64,000 nucleotides of DNA. It comes from Caccovicinus sp964425595 (GTDB lineage Bacteria; Bacillota; Clostridia; Lachnospirales; Lachnospiraceae). Of the stretch, positions 24,646 through 32,800 are shown piece after piece. Every line of letters begins with the position of its first letter. Position 1 is the first letter of the stretch. Where the stretch lies: positions 9,458 to 73,457 of the forward strand of contig CAYRMW010000002.1 in assembly GCA_964425595.1 (NCBI GenBank), in the 5' to 3' direction. A model generated the notes under the pieces. That model ran no database searches and was not told the DNA's origin. It saw only the letters and a program-made list of their open reading frames with translations. Both the position numbers and the translations under genes were made by a program.

Positions 24646-24711
24646 GCCGTCACAAAAACCAAAAGGCTGCCTCTCCGGCGGCAAAATAGCAGAAGCGAGG
24701 AGAATGAAGAG

Positions 24712-25914
24712 ATGGAAAAAGTATTGTTTACTTCGGAATCGGTTACCGAGGGCCATCCGGATAAGATGTGCGATCAGATTTCTGACGCGATCCTGGATGC
24801 GTTGTTAGAGAAGGATCCGATGAGCCGGGTGGCCTGCGAGACGGCAGTGACGACCGGCCTGGTCCTGGTGATGGGCGAGATCACCACCAATGCTTACGTG
24901 GATATCCAGAAGACGGTCCGGGAGACGATCCGGCAGATCGGCTACGATCGGGCCAAGTACGGCTTCGACTGCGATACCTGTGGGGTGATCGTAGCCATCG
25001 ACGAGCAGTCCGCCGACATCGCGATGGGTGTGGACAAGGCGCTGGAGGCGAAGGAAAATAAGTTGTCGGATGAGGAGTTGGATGCCATCGGCGCAGGCGA
25101 CCAGGGCATGATGTTTGGCTTTGCTTCCAATGAGACGCCGGAGTATATGCCGTACCCCATTGCCCTGGCGCATAAGATGGCCAGAAGGCTGGCACAGGTA
25201 CGCAAGGATGGGACGCTGCCCTACCTTCGTCCCGATGGAAAGACCCAGGTGACGGTGGAATACGATGAGAATGGCCGTCCCAGGCGTTTGGATGCGGTCG
25301 TTTTGTCTACGCAGCACGACGAGGCGGTAAGTCAGGAGCAGATTCATCAGGACATTAAGAAATATGTATTCGATGCGGTGATCCCGCAGGCGATGGTGGA
25401 CGCGGATACCCGGTTCTACATCAATCCCACCGGCCGCTTTGTGATCGGCGGCCCGCACGGCGACAGCGGCCTGACCGGCCGCAAGATCATCGTGGACAGT
25501 TACGGCGGATACGCCCGTCATGGCGGCGGCGCGTTTTCGGGGAAGGATTGCACCAAGGTGGATCGTTCTGCCGCTTACGCGGCCCGCTATGTAGCGAAGA
25601 ACCTGGTAGCAGCCGGCCTGGCGGATAAGTGCGAAATCCAGCTTTCTTATGCCATCGGGGTAGCGCATCCGACTTCCATTATGGTCGACACCTTCGGCAC
25701 GGGAAAGCTGAGCGATGAGAAGCTGGTGGAGATCATCCGGGAGAACTTCGATCTTCGCCCGGCCGGGATCATTAAGATGCTGGATCTGCGCCGCCCGATC
25801 TATAAGCAGACCGCGGCTTACGGTCATTTTGGAAGAGATGACCTGGATCTGCCCTGGGAGAGACTGGACCGTGCGGAAGGATTAAGAAAGTATGCCTGCC
25901 AGACAAACGGCTGA
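24712..25914 (+). CDS. metK: S-adenosylmethionine synthetase
   Basis: A 400-residue enzyme that makes SAM from methionine and ATP. Signatures: FTSESVTEGHPDKMCDQISDA, GAGDQGMMFG, GPHGDSGLTGRKIIVD and GGGAFSGKD. ATG 24712 lies 9 bases after AGGAG; the frame extends upstream into the riboswitch region, which is not coding. Expression is under SAM-I riboswitch feedback. It links to luxS (29792-30271), which acts in recycling the SAM by-product. Confidence 0.97.
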   Translation: MEKVLFTSESVTEGHPDKMCDQISDAILDALLEKDPMSRVACETAVTTGLVLVMGEITTNAYVDIQKTVRETIRQIGYDRAKYGFDCDTCGVIVAIDEQSADIAMGVDKALEAKENKLSDEELDAIGAGDQGMMFGFASNETPEYMPYPIALAHKMARRLAQVRKDGTLPYLRPDGKTQVTVEYDENGRPRRLDAVVLSTQHDEAVSQEQIHQDIKKYVFDAVIPQAMVDADTRFYINPTGRFVIGGPHGDSGLTGRKIIVDSYGGYARHGGGAFSGKDCTKVDRSAAYAARYVAKNLVAAGLADKCEIQLSYAIGVAHPTSIMVDTFGTGKLSDEKLVEIIRENFDLRPAGIIKMLDLRRPIYKQTAAYGHFGRDDLDLPWERLDRAEGLRKYACQTNG

Positions 25915-25943
25915 GGTTTGGGGACAGGATTGGGAGACAGCGC

Positions 25944-26699
25944 ATGAAGAAAATGATATCCTGGAACGTAAACGGCCTGCGGGCGTGCGTGGGCAAGGGA
26001 TTTTTGACGTATCTTAACGAGGTGGACGCAGATATCTTCTGTATTCAGGAAAGCAAGCTGCAGGAGGGACAAATTGACCTGGAGCTTCCCGGCTACCACC
26101 AGTACTGGAATTACGCCCGAAAGAAAGGATATTCGGGCACGGCTATGTTCACAAAGGAAAAGCCCATCATGGTTTCATACGGGCTGGGGATCGAAGAGCA
26201 TGACCAGGAAGGCCGCGTCATTACCGCGGAATTTCCGGATTATTATGTGGTTACCTGTTATACGCCGAATTCCCAGGCGGATCTTGCCCGGCTTTCTTAT
26301 CGGATGATCTGGGAGGACGCCTTTCTGGCGTATCTTAAAGGGCTGGAGGCGGCCAAGCCGGTCATCTTTTGCGGCGACCTGAATGTGGCCCACCAGGAGA
26401 TCGATCTGAAGAATCCGAAAGCGAACCGGAAGAACGCCGGTTTTACGGACGAGGAGCGCCAGAAATTTACGCAGCTTCTCGGCGCCGGATTTATCGACAC
26501 GTTCCGCTATTTCTATCCGGATCAGGAGGGGATCTATTCCTGGTGGTCGTACCGTTTTTCCGCGAGATCAAGGAATGCGGGGTGGCGCATTGATTATTTC
26601 TGTGTTTCGGAAAGCCTGAAAGACCGGCTTGGCGGAGCGGCCATCCATACCGAGGTTATGGGTTCGGATCATTGCCCGGTGGAGCTGGATCTGCTTTAG
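25944..26699 (+). CDS. xth: Exodeoxyribonuclease III (AP endonuclease)
   Basis: A 251-residue EEP-fold nuclease: ISWNVNGLRA, the metal ligand Glu in IQESKLQ, FCGDLNVAHQEIDLKNPK, and the C-terminal GSDHCPVEL with the catalytic His. It cleaves DNA at abasic sites and removes damaged 3' ends. It starts 30 bases after metK and probably shares its transcript, although the functional link is weak. A strong terminator follows. Confidence 0.95.
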   Translation: MKKMISWNVNGLRACVGKGFLTYLNEVDADIFCIQESKLQEGQIDLELPGYHQYWNYARKKGYSGTAMFTKEKPIMVSYGLGIEEHDQEGRVITAEFPDYYVVTCYTPNSQADLARLSYRMIWEDAFLAYLKGLEAAKPVIFCGDLNVAHQEIDLKNPKANRKNAGFTDEERQKFTQLLGAGFIDTFRYFYPDQEGIYSWWSYRFSARSRNAGWRIDYFCVSESLKDRLGGAAIHTEVMGSDHCPVELDLL

Positions 26700-26712
26700 C
26701 TTAAAGGAGCGT

Positions 26713-26761
26713 GCGAGCGCCCGTGGGGGTGAGATGATCATCCCGCGCGGGCGCGCTTTTT
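26713..26761 (+). terminator. Rho-independent terminator after xth
   Basis: Stem GCGCCCG (26717-26723) / CGGGCGC (26748-26754), with further inner pairing, followed by GCTTTTT. Confidence 0.8.
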
Positions 26762-26807
26762 GTATGAAATCGGACGGTGCCTGCCGGGGCGCTGCCGTGA
26801 AAAGGGA

Positions 26808-26836
26808 TGGAAAAATCCGGGACTATCCCTTATAAT
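26808..26836 (+). promoter_or_regulatory. Promoter of the GH13 pseudoenzyme gene
   Basis: A consensus -10 TATAAT (26831-26836) with a weaker -35 TGGAAA (26808-26813) at 17 bp spacing, 77 bases before the start codon. Confidence 0.55.
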
Positions 26837-26912
26837 GGTAAGGGACTCAGGTTTGAACGTAAAACGCAGAAGTGAACGATTGCTTCTCGAAAAGAGAGAG
26901 GAGTTGACTGCT

Positions 26913-28817
26913 ATGGAAAGGTTTAAGGCAGTAAGGGATGACCGGCGCTATCCGCTGGGCGCCACGCCGGCAGAGGGCGGCGTGCATTTTTCCGTGGTAT
27001 GGGCGGGGGAAAGTTGCCGTCTGCTGCTGTTCGGAAAAGACAGGAAAAAAACGGAGGCGGAGATAGACTTCTCCATCCGGGAGCGCATCGGCGATGTATG
27101 GAACGTAACAGTGACCGGTGATTTTCAGGATATAGCGTATTGTTATGAGATGGATGGCGTGCGGAAAGAGGATCCTTACGGGCTCCGCTTTTACGGGAGA
27201 GAGAAATGGGGTAATGAAAAAAATCTGTCCCGCGTTCTGTTCGCGTCCGCGCTGTCCGGCGTCTATGACTGGGAGGGGGATGAGCAGCCGGAGATCTCGT
27301 TTGAGGACTGCATCCTCTACCGGCTCCATGTCCGCGGGTTTACCAGGCACGTTTCTTCCGGTGTGGAAAACCGGGGAACCTTTGCCGGGATCCGGGAGAA
27401 GATCCCCTATCTGAAAGAACTGGGGGTTACCACTCTGGAGATCCTGCCGCCGGTAGAGTTTCAGGAGGTCATGGTCCAGACCGGGCCGGGCCAGAATCCA
27501 TACCTGCAGGAGGATATTCCTTCGGGAAAGCTGAATTACTGGGGTTTTGTCCCGGGACTCTTCTTTGCGCCGAAGGCCTCGTACTGCTCCGGCCGCGAGA
27601 AGGATCCGGAGAAGGAGATGAAGGATCTGGTCAAGGCCCTTCACCGGGAGGGGATGGAACTGATCATCGATCTGTTCTTCACCGGCCGGGAGGCGGAATG
27701 CTATGTGCTGGATGTGCTCCGCTTCTGGGCCAGAGAGTACCATGTGGACGGCTTTCATCTCATCGGCTATGTGCCGGCCGCGCTGGTGGGCGGAGACCCT
27801 TATCTAAGCCGCGTCAAACTCTTTTCTTCGTCATGGGAGGGGATCAATGGCGGCCGGCACCGGCACTTGGCTGAGTACAATGATGGATTCTGCATCGAGA
27901 TGCGGCGTTTTCTGAAGGGCGATGAGGATATGCTTAACCACGTGATCGCCAGGACCAGAAAGAATCCGTCCGCCTTCGGCGTCGTGAATTATATGGCGAA
28001 TACCAACGGCTTTACGCTGATGGATGCCGTTTCCTATGACCGAAAGCACAATGAGGACAACGGAGAACACAACCAGGACGGCTGCGATTACAATTATTCC
28101 TGGAACTGCGGCGTGGAGGGCCCCACCCGAAAGAAAAAGATCGTGGAGATGCGCCGGAAGCTGCTGCGCAACGCGTTCCTCCTTGCTTTCCTCAGCCAGG
28201 GGACTCCGTTAATTCTGGCAGGAGATGAATTCGGCAATTCCAAGAATGGGAACAATAACGCCTACTGCCAGGATAACGAGATCTCCTGGCTGAACTGGAA
28301 CCAGATGAAAACAAATAAGGAGCAGCTGGAATTTGTTAAGGCCGTGATCCGGTTCAGGAAGGCGCATCCGATCTTTCATATGCCCGGGGAGGCGAGGAAT
28401 GTCGATTATCATTCCCTTGGTATGCCGGATGTCTCTTATCATGGGGTCAAGGCGTGGTGCCCGGAATTTGAAAATTTCCGACGTCAGCTGGGGATCCTTT
28501 ACTGCGGCCCCTATGCGAAGAAGGCGGACGGCAGTCCGGATGATTACTTCTTCGTTGCCTACAACATGCACTGGGAACCGCACGATTTTGCGCTCCCGAA
28601 CCTTCCGAAGACCATGCGGTGGTTTGTGGCGATGAACACCGATTCCCGGGATGGGACGGCAGTCTGCGCGCCGGGAAAGGAACTCTTTTTGGACAAGCAG
28701 AAGCAGTATCTGGTCCCGCCGAGGACGATCGTGGTGTTTATCGGGAAAGTATGGGGAGAAAAAAAGAGCAAAGCCGGAAAGAAGGGGAAGGGAAAGGATG
28801 AGGCAGAGCGCGTTTAA
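26913..28817 (+). CDS. GH13 debranching-enzyme-like protein lacking catalytic residues
   Basis: About 634 residues, built like isoamylase/GlgX/TreX: an N-terminal beta-sandwich (PLGATPAEGGVHFSVVWAG), a GH13 barrel and a C-terminal beta domain. The fold is clear from SYDRKHNEDNGEHNQDG and AGDEFGNSKNGNNNAYCQD, near-identical to active debranching enzymes. Yet the active site is gone: region II reads DGFHLIG (nucleophile Asp to Ile284, Arg to His282), region III KLFSSSWEG (acid Glu to Ser306), region IV MANTNGFTL (His-Asp to Thr364-Asn365), and region I DLFFTGR lacks the Asn-His pair. It is therefore most likely a carbohydrate-binding or regulatory pseudoenzyme. ATG 26913 follows GAGAGGAG. It ends in a Lys/Gly-rich tail and overlaps the next gene by 20 bases. 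Confidence 0.88.
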   Translation: MERFKAVRDDRRYPLGATPAEGGVHFSVVWAGESCRLLLFGKDRKKTEAEIDFSIRERIGDVWNVTVTGDFQDIAYCYEMDGVRKEDPYGLRFYGREKWGNEKNLSRVLFASALSGVYDWEGDEQPEISFEDCILYRLHVRGFTRHVSSGVENRGTFAGIREKIPYLKELGVTTLEILPPVEFQEVMVQTGPGQNPYLQEDIPSGKLNYWGFVPGLFFAPKASYCSGREKDPEKEMKDLVKALHREGMELIIDLFFTGREAECYVLDVLRFWAREYHVDGFHLIGYVPAALVGGDPYLSRVKLFSSSWEGINGGRHRHLAEYNDGFCIEMRRFLKGDEDMLNHVIARTRKNPSAFGVVNYMANTNGFTLMDAVSYDRKHNEDNGEHNQDGCDYNYSWNCGVEGPTRKKKIVEMRRKLLRNAFLLAFLSQGTPLILAGDEFGNSKNGNNNAYCQDNEISWLNWNQMKTNKEQLEFVKAVIRFRKAHPIFHMPGEARNVDYHSLGMPDVSYHGVKAWCPEFENFRRQLGILYCGPYAKKADGSPDDYFFVAYNMHWEPHDFALPNLPKTMRWFVAMNTDSRDGTAVCAPGKELFLDKQKQYLVPPRTIVVFIGKVWGEKKSKAGKKGKGKDEAERV

Positions 28818-29715
28818 AGAGGTGCAGAGCAGGACAGAACAGGGAAAGACCGCGATGGTCGAGTTTTCGATGGAGGGGAAGACCTGGAGAAGGGTATGGA
28901 TGCCGAGAGAACGCCTGATCCTTCTGGGCGGGGGGCATATCGCTCTTGCGCTGTGCCGGATCGGCGCGCTTCTGGATTTTGACGTGACCGTGCTGGATGA
29001 CCGCCCTGCTTTTGCCAACCATCTGCGGTTTCCCCAGGCAAAGACCGTGATCTGCAATGGATTCGGACCGGGACTGGAGGAGATCGGCCCCGGGGAGGAC
29101 GATTATATCTGCGTGATCACCCGCGGGCACCGCTGGGACGGCGAATGCCTGCGGCAGATCCTGAAGGGCCGGATGCCGGCGTACCTGGGCATGATCGGTT
29201 CGAAGAGGCGGACGGCGGGGATGATGGAGGAGCTTGAGAGAGAGGGCTTTGCCCGGGAACGGCTGGAAAAGATCTGCGCGCCGATCGGTCTGCCGATCGG
29301 CGCGCAGACGGCGGCCGAGATCGCAGTGTCGATCGCGGCGCAGCTGGTCGAGTATCGGACGAAGAAGCGCAGGAAAGCGGAAGAGGCGGGACGCCTGTCC
29401 TGTACGGATATGGATGCGCCGGTCGTCGGGGCGCTTGCCGGGGGCGCGGGGAGCCAGACGATGGCGCTGGTCGTGGAAACCAGGGGATCCACGCCGGCCA
29501 GAGCGGGCGCGATGATGGCGGTAGACGCCATCGGACGCGCGGTGGGAACCATCGGCGGCGGCTGCGGCGAGGCGGAAGTGATCCGGGAAGCCGTCCGTAT
29601 GGCAGGAACAGACCAGAAGAAGCTGGTAACGGTGAATATGACGCATGAAGTAGCGGAGGAAGAGGGCATGGTCTGCGGCGGCACGATGACGGTGCTCCTT
29701 GAAGGAATCACATGA
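28798..29715 (+). CDS. XdhC/CoxI-family protein with swapped domain order
   Basis: A 305-residue protein of the XdhC family, which helps insert or modify the molybdenum cofactor of molybdenum hydroxylases. Residues about 40-200 form the Rossmann-type XdhC_C domain (LILLGGGHIALALCRIG, VTVLDDRPAFANHLRFPQA, YLGMIGSKRR, GLPIGAQTAAEIAVSIAAQ). Residues about 215-305 are the CoxI domain (VVETRGSTPARAGAMM, GTIGGGCGEAE, MVCGGTMTVLLE). In the common form the order is reversed. ATG 28798 follows GGGAAAGG and overlaps the GH13-like gene by 20 bases, so translation may be coupled. No molybdenum hydroxylase is in the window. Confidence 0.85.
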   Translation: MRQSAFKEVQSRTEQGKTAMVEFSMEGKTWRRVWMPRERLILLGGGHIALALCRIGALLDFDVTVLDDRPAFANHLRFPQAKTVICNGFGPGLEEIGPGEDDYICVITRGHRWDGECLRQILKGRMPAYLGMIGSKRRTAGMMEELEREGFARERLEKICAPIGLPIGAQTAAEIAVSIAAQLVEYRTKKRRKAEEAGRLSCTDMDAPVVGALAGGAGSQTMALVVETRGSTPARAGAMMAVDAIGRAVGTIGGGCGEAEVIREAVRMAGTDQKKLVTVNMTHEVAEEEGMVCGGTMTVLLEGIT

Positions 29716-29747
29716 TCCCGGACCCGTGCGGCATCCTTTCATCAGAC

Positions 29748-29789
29748 GCCGGGACGGGGCGGCCGGGAGACCGGCTGCCCCATCCCGGC
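29748..29789. terminator. Strong hairpin between convergent genes
   Basis: GCCGGGA (29748-29754) pairs with TCCCGGC (29783-29789), with inner GGGGC/GCCCC and CCGG/CCGG pairing around a GAGA loop. No clear T-tract on either side. It separates the XdhC-type gene from luxS. Confidence 0.55.
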
Positions 29790-29791
29790 AT

Positions 29792-30271
29792 TTACTCCGG
29801 ATAGACCAGACGGTCTTTCGTGATATCGTCCAGCACCTCCGCAAGGAAACGCCGGGCCAGGTAATTCGCCATGGGAAGATTCATATCCAGGTAATTGCCG
29901 CAGTCTCTGGCACAGGCGCCGGGGATCTCGCCCTGATAATCCCGGATAAAGGAAAACATCTCCGCCATCAGGGGCACGATGTCCCGGGAGGTATAGTCTC
30001 CGGCCAGCAGCAGATAAAAGCCGGTACGGCAGCCCATGGGGCCGAAATACAGGACCTGCGGACCAAAGCGGGCGTGATTGCGCAGAAAGGTAGCGCCCAG
30101 ATGCTCGATGGTGTGGACCTCGGCCGTATTCATGACCGGCTCACAGTTGGGGCGGGTCATGCGGATGTCAAACGTCGTCACCACGGTGTCGCCTGCCCTG
30201 TCCTTCCGGGACACATAGATCCCCGGCAGCAGGGCCAGGTGGTTAATGGTAAAGCTGGTTATTTTTTGCAT
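29792..30271 (-). CDS. luxS: S-ribosylhomocysteine lyase (AI-2 synthase)
   Basis: A 159-residue LuxS. Zinc ligands His53 and His57 in HTIEH and Cys124 in ARDCGNY are present, as is catalytic Cys81 in PMGCRTGFY. It splits S-ribosylhomocysteine to homocysteine and DPD, the precursor of autoinducer 2, in the cytoplasm. The ATG at 30271 follows ATGGAGGA; the open frame upstream runs into the neighbouring FAH gene and is not used. It is downstream of the FAH-family gene, probably on the same transcript, a pairing with no obvious pathway logic. It complements metK in SAM recycling. Confidence 0.96.
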   Translation of the reverse strand: MQKITSFTINHLALLPGIYVSRKDRAGDTVVTTFDIRMTRPNCEPVMNTAEVHTIEHLGATFLRNHARFGPQVLYFGPMGCRTGFYLLLAGDYTSRDIVPLMAEMFSFIRDYQGEIPGACARDCGNYLDMNLPMANYLARRFLAEVLDDITKDRLVYPE

Positions 30272-30357
30272 AAACGATCCTCCATTTTGAACGGCCGCGG
30301 GGGGCGGGCGGTCCTTACGTTCTGCCGGATCGCCGCGGACAGCCTGCAGCCGTACGC

Positions 30358-31254
30358 TTACTCCACGGGATTTTTCAATGAGCCGATTCCCTCGATGCGG
30401 CATTCCACCACGTCGCCCGGCTTCAGGAATTTCGGCGGGTCAAACCCAAGGCCCACGCCTGACGGCGTCCCCATGGAGATGATGGTGCCGGCCTTCAGGG
30501 TCATCCCCCGGGAAAGCTCGCAGATGACATGGTCGATGTCAAAGATCAGAAGCTCGGTATTGCTGTCCTGACGCAGCTCGCCGTTTACCAGAGACTGGAT
30601 GGAGAGCTTCGGCGGATAGGGAAGGCTGTCGGCCGTCACGATACACGGCCCCATGGGCAGGAAGCCGTCCAGGCTTTTGCCGAAATACCACTGTTTGTGC
30701 CGGTTCTGCAGGTTCCGGGCGCTGACGTCATTGATGATGGTGTAGCCGAAAACATATTCCTGTGCGTGGCCGGCAGGCACGTTTCTGGCGTCCTTGCGGA
30801 TGATGACGGCCAGCTCTGCCTCATAGTCCAGGCTGTCCACGAGATCGGCGTGGCTGGGGATGGGCTGCCCCGGATCGACGGCGCGGTTTGTACGTTTGGA
30901 GAAATATACGGCATATGGCCGCCGGCCGTCGAAGGCTTCCTGTTTATAGCGGGCGGACTCTTCCGCGTGCGCCATATAGTTGATGCCCAGACAGATCACG
31001 TCCTGTGCCGGTTCGGGGATGGGCGCCAAGAGTACGGCATCCCGGACAGGCGCGGCGCCGGGGACGTCTTCCGGCTGTCTTGAGATCCCCCAGGCAACGC
31101 GCTGCATCTCTCCTTCACTGATTTCGCGGATCAGCTGGAGCATGGTTTCGTAATCAATTTCAAAGGATTTCAGAGGGTAGATCCAGCTTTCATCCGGATT
31201 AAACACACCCAGCAGGGTGTGAACGCGGTCTACCTGATAGGTAACAAATTTCAT
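30358..31254 (-). CDS. Fumarylacetoacetate hydrolase family protein
   Basis: A 298-residue FAH-superfamily protein. The C-terminal catalytic domain has LGINYMAHAEES, DYEAELAVII (metal ligands), GYTIINDVSARNLQ, PMGPCIVTAD and ISMGTPSGVGLGF. Members hydrolyse or decarboxylate 2-oxo acids such as acylpyruvates, 2-hydroxyhepta-2,4-dienedioate or oxaloacetate; the substrate here is not predictable. An AAGGAGGTATT ribosome binding site precedes ATG 31254. It heads a two-gene unit with luxS under a clear promoter. Confidence 0.9.
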   Translation of the reverse strand: MKFVTYQVDRVHTLLGVFNPDESWIYPLKSFEIDYETMLQLIREISEGEMQRVAWGISRQPEDVPGAAPVRDAVLLAPIPEPAQDVICLGINYMAHAEESARYKQEAFDGRRPYAVYFSKRTNRAVDPGQPIPSHADLVDSLDYEAELAVIIRKDARNVPAGHAQEYVFGYTIINDVSARNLQNRHKQWYFGKSLDGFLPMGPCIVTADSLPYPPKLSIQSLVNGELRQDSNTELLIFDIDHVICELSRGMTLKAGTIISMGTPSGVGLGFDPPKFLKPGDVVECRIEGIGSLKNPVE

Positions 31255-31283
31255 AACGTGAATACCTCCTTGCTGCTTCTTTT

Positions 31284-31312
31284 ATCCTAGCACAGCGAGA
31301 GAAAATTTACAA
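31284..31312 (-). promoter_or_regulatory. Promoter of the FAH-luxS unit
   Basis: Minus strand TTGTAA (31307-31312) and TAGGAT (31284-31289), 17 bp spacer, 30 bases before the start codon. The stretch 31313-31444 upstream holds nothing I can recognise. Confidence 0.6.
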
Positions 31313-31444
31313 ATCCTATTCGATGGAACCGTATGATTCCCGGCTTTTCTCCCGAATGGGAGGTGATCAAAGTCATCCTTTCGAAATCTCTCCTTTGCGC
31401 GGTTTACGGCCTGCGTTCCTTCCCATACTCGGTGAAAACGCACG

Positions 31445-31491
31445 AAAGGCAGGCGGGCCGCCCCGCAAAGGGGACGGTTCCGCCTGCCTTT
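31445..31491 (-). terminator. Terminator of the rubrerythrin operon
   Basis: A 12-bp perfect stem AAAGGCAGGCGG (31445-31456) / CCGCCTGCCTTT (31480-31491) with additional CCCC/GGGG pairing inside. It lies 30 bases beyond the rubrerythrin stop codon on the minus strand. Confidence 0.75.
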
Positions 31492-31520
31492 CTGTATACC
31501 GCGAACGCGCGTCGCCGGCA

Positions 31521-32060
31521 TTAATAGTTTTCCACTTTTCTTTCGAAGTAAGCCTTCGGGTGCGCGCAGCAGGGACAGATCTCCGGCGCTTCCTCGCCCT
31601 CATAGATATATCCGCAGTTGCGGCACTTCCATCCCAGAGGCGCGTCGCCCTTGAAGGTTTTGTCTGCCTTCAGGCTTTCCAGAAGCTTGAGGTAGCGCCG
31701 CTCGTGCGCCGCCTCTACCTTGGCCACCAGCTCGAACTTCACCGCTAGCTCTTCAAAGCCTTCTTCCCTGGCCTCTCTTGCCATACGCGCGTACATATCG
31801 GTCCACTCGAAATTCTCACCTGCGGCGGCATCCGCCAGGTTCGTTTCGGGCGTACCGACACCGCCGTGCAGCTCCTTGAACCACATCTTGGCGTGCTCTT
31901 TTTCCTGATCCGCGGTCTCCAGATACAGGGCAGCCATCTGCTCGTAACCGGCTTTCTTTGCCACCGAGGCGTAAAAGGTGTATTTATTGCGTGCCTCGGA
32001 CTCGCCGGCAAATGCGTCTTTTAAATTCTGTTCTGTTTTGGTCCCACTGTATTTTGACAT
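31521..32060 (-). CDS. rbr: Rubrerythrin
   Basis: A 179-residue rubrerythrin. The N-terminal four-helix diiron domain has EQNLKDAFAGESEARNKY and ETADQEKEHAKMWF plus a second glutamate pair around AKVEAAHERRY; the C-terminal rubredoxin domain has CRNCGYIYEG and ICPCCAHP. It reduces hydrogen peroxide to water in the cytoplasm of anaerobes using electrons from rubredoxin or NADH-linked reductases. The start MSKYSG (32060) follows GGAGGCGCTT. It is 27 bases downstream of the reverse rubrerythrin gene in one PerR-controlled operon. Confidence 0.96.
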   Translation of the reverse strand: MSKYSGTKTEQNLKDAFAGESEARNKYTFYASVAKKAGYEQMAALYLETADQEKEHAKMWFKELHGGVGTPETNLADAAAGENFEWTDMYARMAREAREEGFEELAVKFELVAKVEAAHERRYLKLLESLKADKTFKGDAPLGWKCRNCGYIYEGEEAPEICPCCAHPKAYFERKVENY

Positions 32061-32087
32061 AAGCGCCTCCTTCTGCATGATCAAAGA

Positions 32088-32636
32088 TTAACCGAAATAC
32101 CGCTTTAATAAGCCCTGGAAGGCACAGCCGTGACGGGCCTCATCCTTCGCCATCTCATGAACGGTGTCATGGATCGCGTCGAGGTTAGCCTTCTTTGCCC
32201 GAAGCGCCAGATCGAACTTTCCGGCGGTGGCGCCATTCTCGGCAGCAACGCGAAGCTCCAGGTTCTTTTTGGTGCTGGGGGTAACGACTTCGCCTAACAG
32301 CTCGGCAAACTTGGCGGCATGCTCCGCTTCCTCGAAAGCGGCGGTCTTATAATATTCGCCGATTTCCGGATAGCCCTCGCGGTATGCCTGACGGGACATC
32401 GCCAGATACATGCCGACTTCCGAGCACTCGCCCTCAAAGTTCGCGCGCAGGTCGTTGATGATATCTTCGCTCACGCCCTCCGCTTTGCCCACGCCGATCT
32501 CATGCTGGCAGGCCCAGGTCATCTCTTCTTCCTGGAGTTTAAACTTGGAAGCGGGAACCTTACAGACAGGACAGGCCTCCGGCGGATTCTCTCCTTCGTG
32601 AATATAGCCGCATACGGTACATACCCATTTTTTCAT
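32088..32636 (-). CDS. Reverse rubrerythrin (NADH peroxidase type)
   Basis: A 182-residue protein with the domain order reversed relative to rubrerythrin. Its N-terminal rubredoxin domain has Cys6, Cys9, Cys22 and Cys25 (WVCTVCGYIHEG and ACPVCKVP). The C-terminal diiron domain has ANFEGECSEVGMYLAM, AAFEEAEHAAKF and MAKDEARHGCAF. Clostridial homologues act as peroxide and oxygen detoxifying terminal reductases. ATG 32636 follows AAAAGGAGA. A strong promoter with a PerR-type palindrome over its start site lies upstream, so peroxide induction is expected. Confidence 0.95.
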   Translation of the reverse strand: MKKWVCTVCGYIHEGENPPEACPVCKVPASKFKLQEEEMTWACQHEIGVGKAEGVSEDIINDLRANFEGECSEVGMYLAMSRQAYREGYPEIGEYYKTAAFEEAEHAAKFAELLGEVVTPSTKKNLELRVAAENGATAGKFDLALRAKKANLDAIHDTVHEMAKDEARHGCAFQGLLKRYFG

Positions 32637-32747
32637 GATCGTGATCTCCTTTTCTTTGTCAGTGAGCCGCGGCCGTACAGGAAGCCCGCAAGTCGGACTG
32701 TCCCGGCCGCGGCCGGATTTATGGTTTCGATGGTTGAAAATTAAAAT

Positions 32748-32760
32748 AGTAATTATTACT
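32748..32760. promoter_or_regulatory. PerR/Fur-type operator of the rubrerythrin operon
   Basis: The perfect palindrome AGTAAT-T-ATTACT follows the 7-1-7 layout of PerR boxes (TTATAATnATTATAA). It lies immediately downstream of the -10 box and would block transcription when occupied. Confidence 0.75.
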
Positions 32761-32766
32761 GATATT

Positions 32767-32795
32767 AATGTAGCACATCGCCTGGACAATGTCAA
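32767..32795 (-). promoter_or_regulatory. Promoter of the reverse rubrerythrin-rubrerythrin operon
   Basis: Minus strand TTGACA (32790-32795) and TACATT (32767-32772), 17 bp spacer with TGTGC before the -10 (extended -10). It begins 6 bases past the perR stop codon. Confidence 0.8.
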
Positions 32796-32800
32796 GCGTT

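Noticed and set aside
28738..29844. A 368-codon minus-strand open frame opposite the XdhC-type gene
   Set aside because: Antisense to a clear domain-bearing gene, Arg/His-rich, and it runs into luxS; no ribosome binding site.
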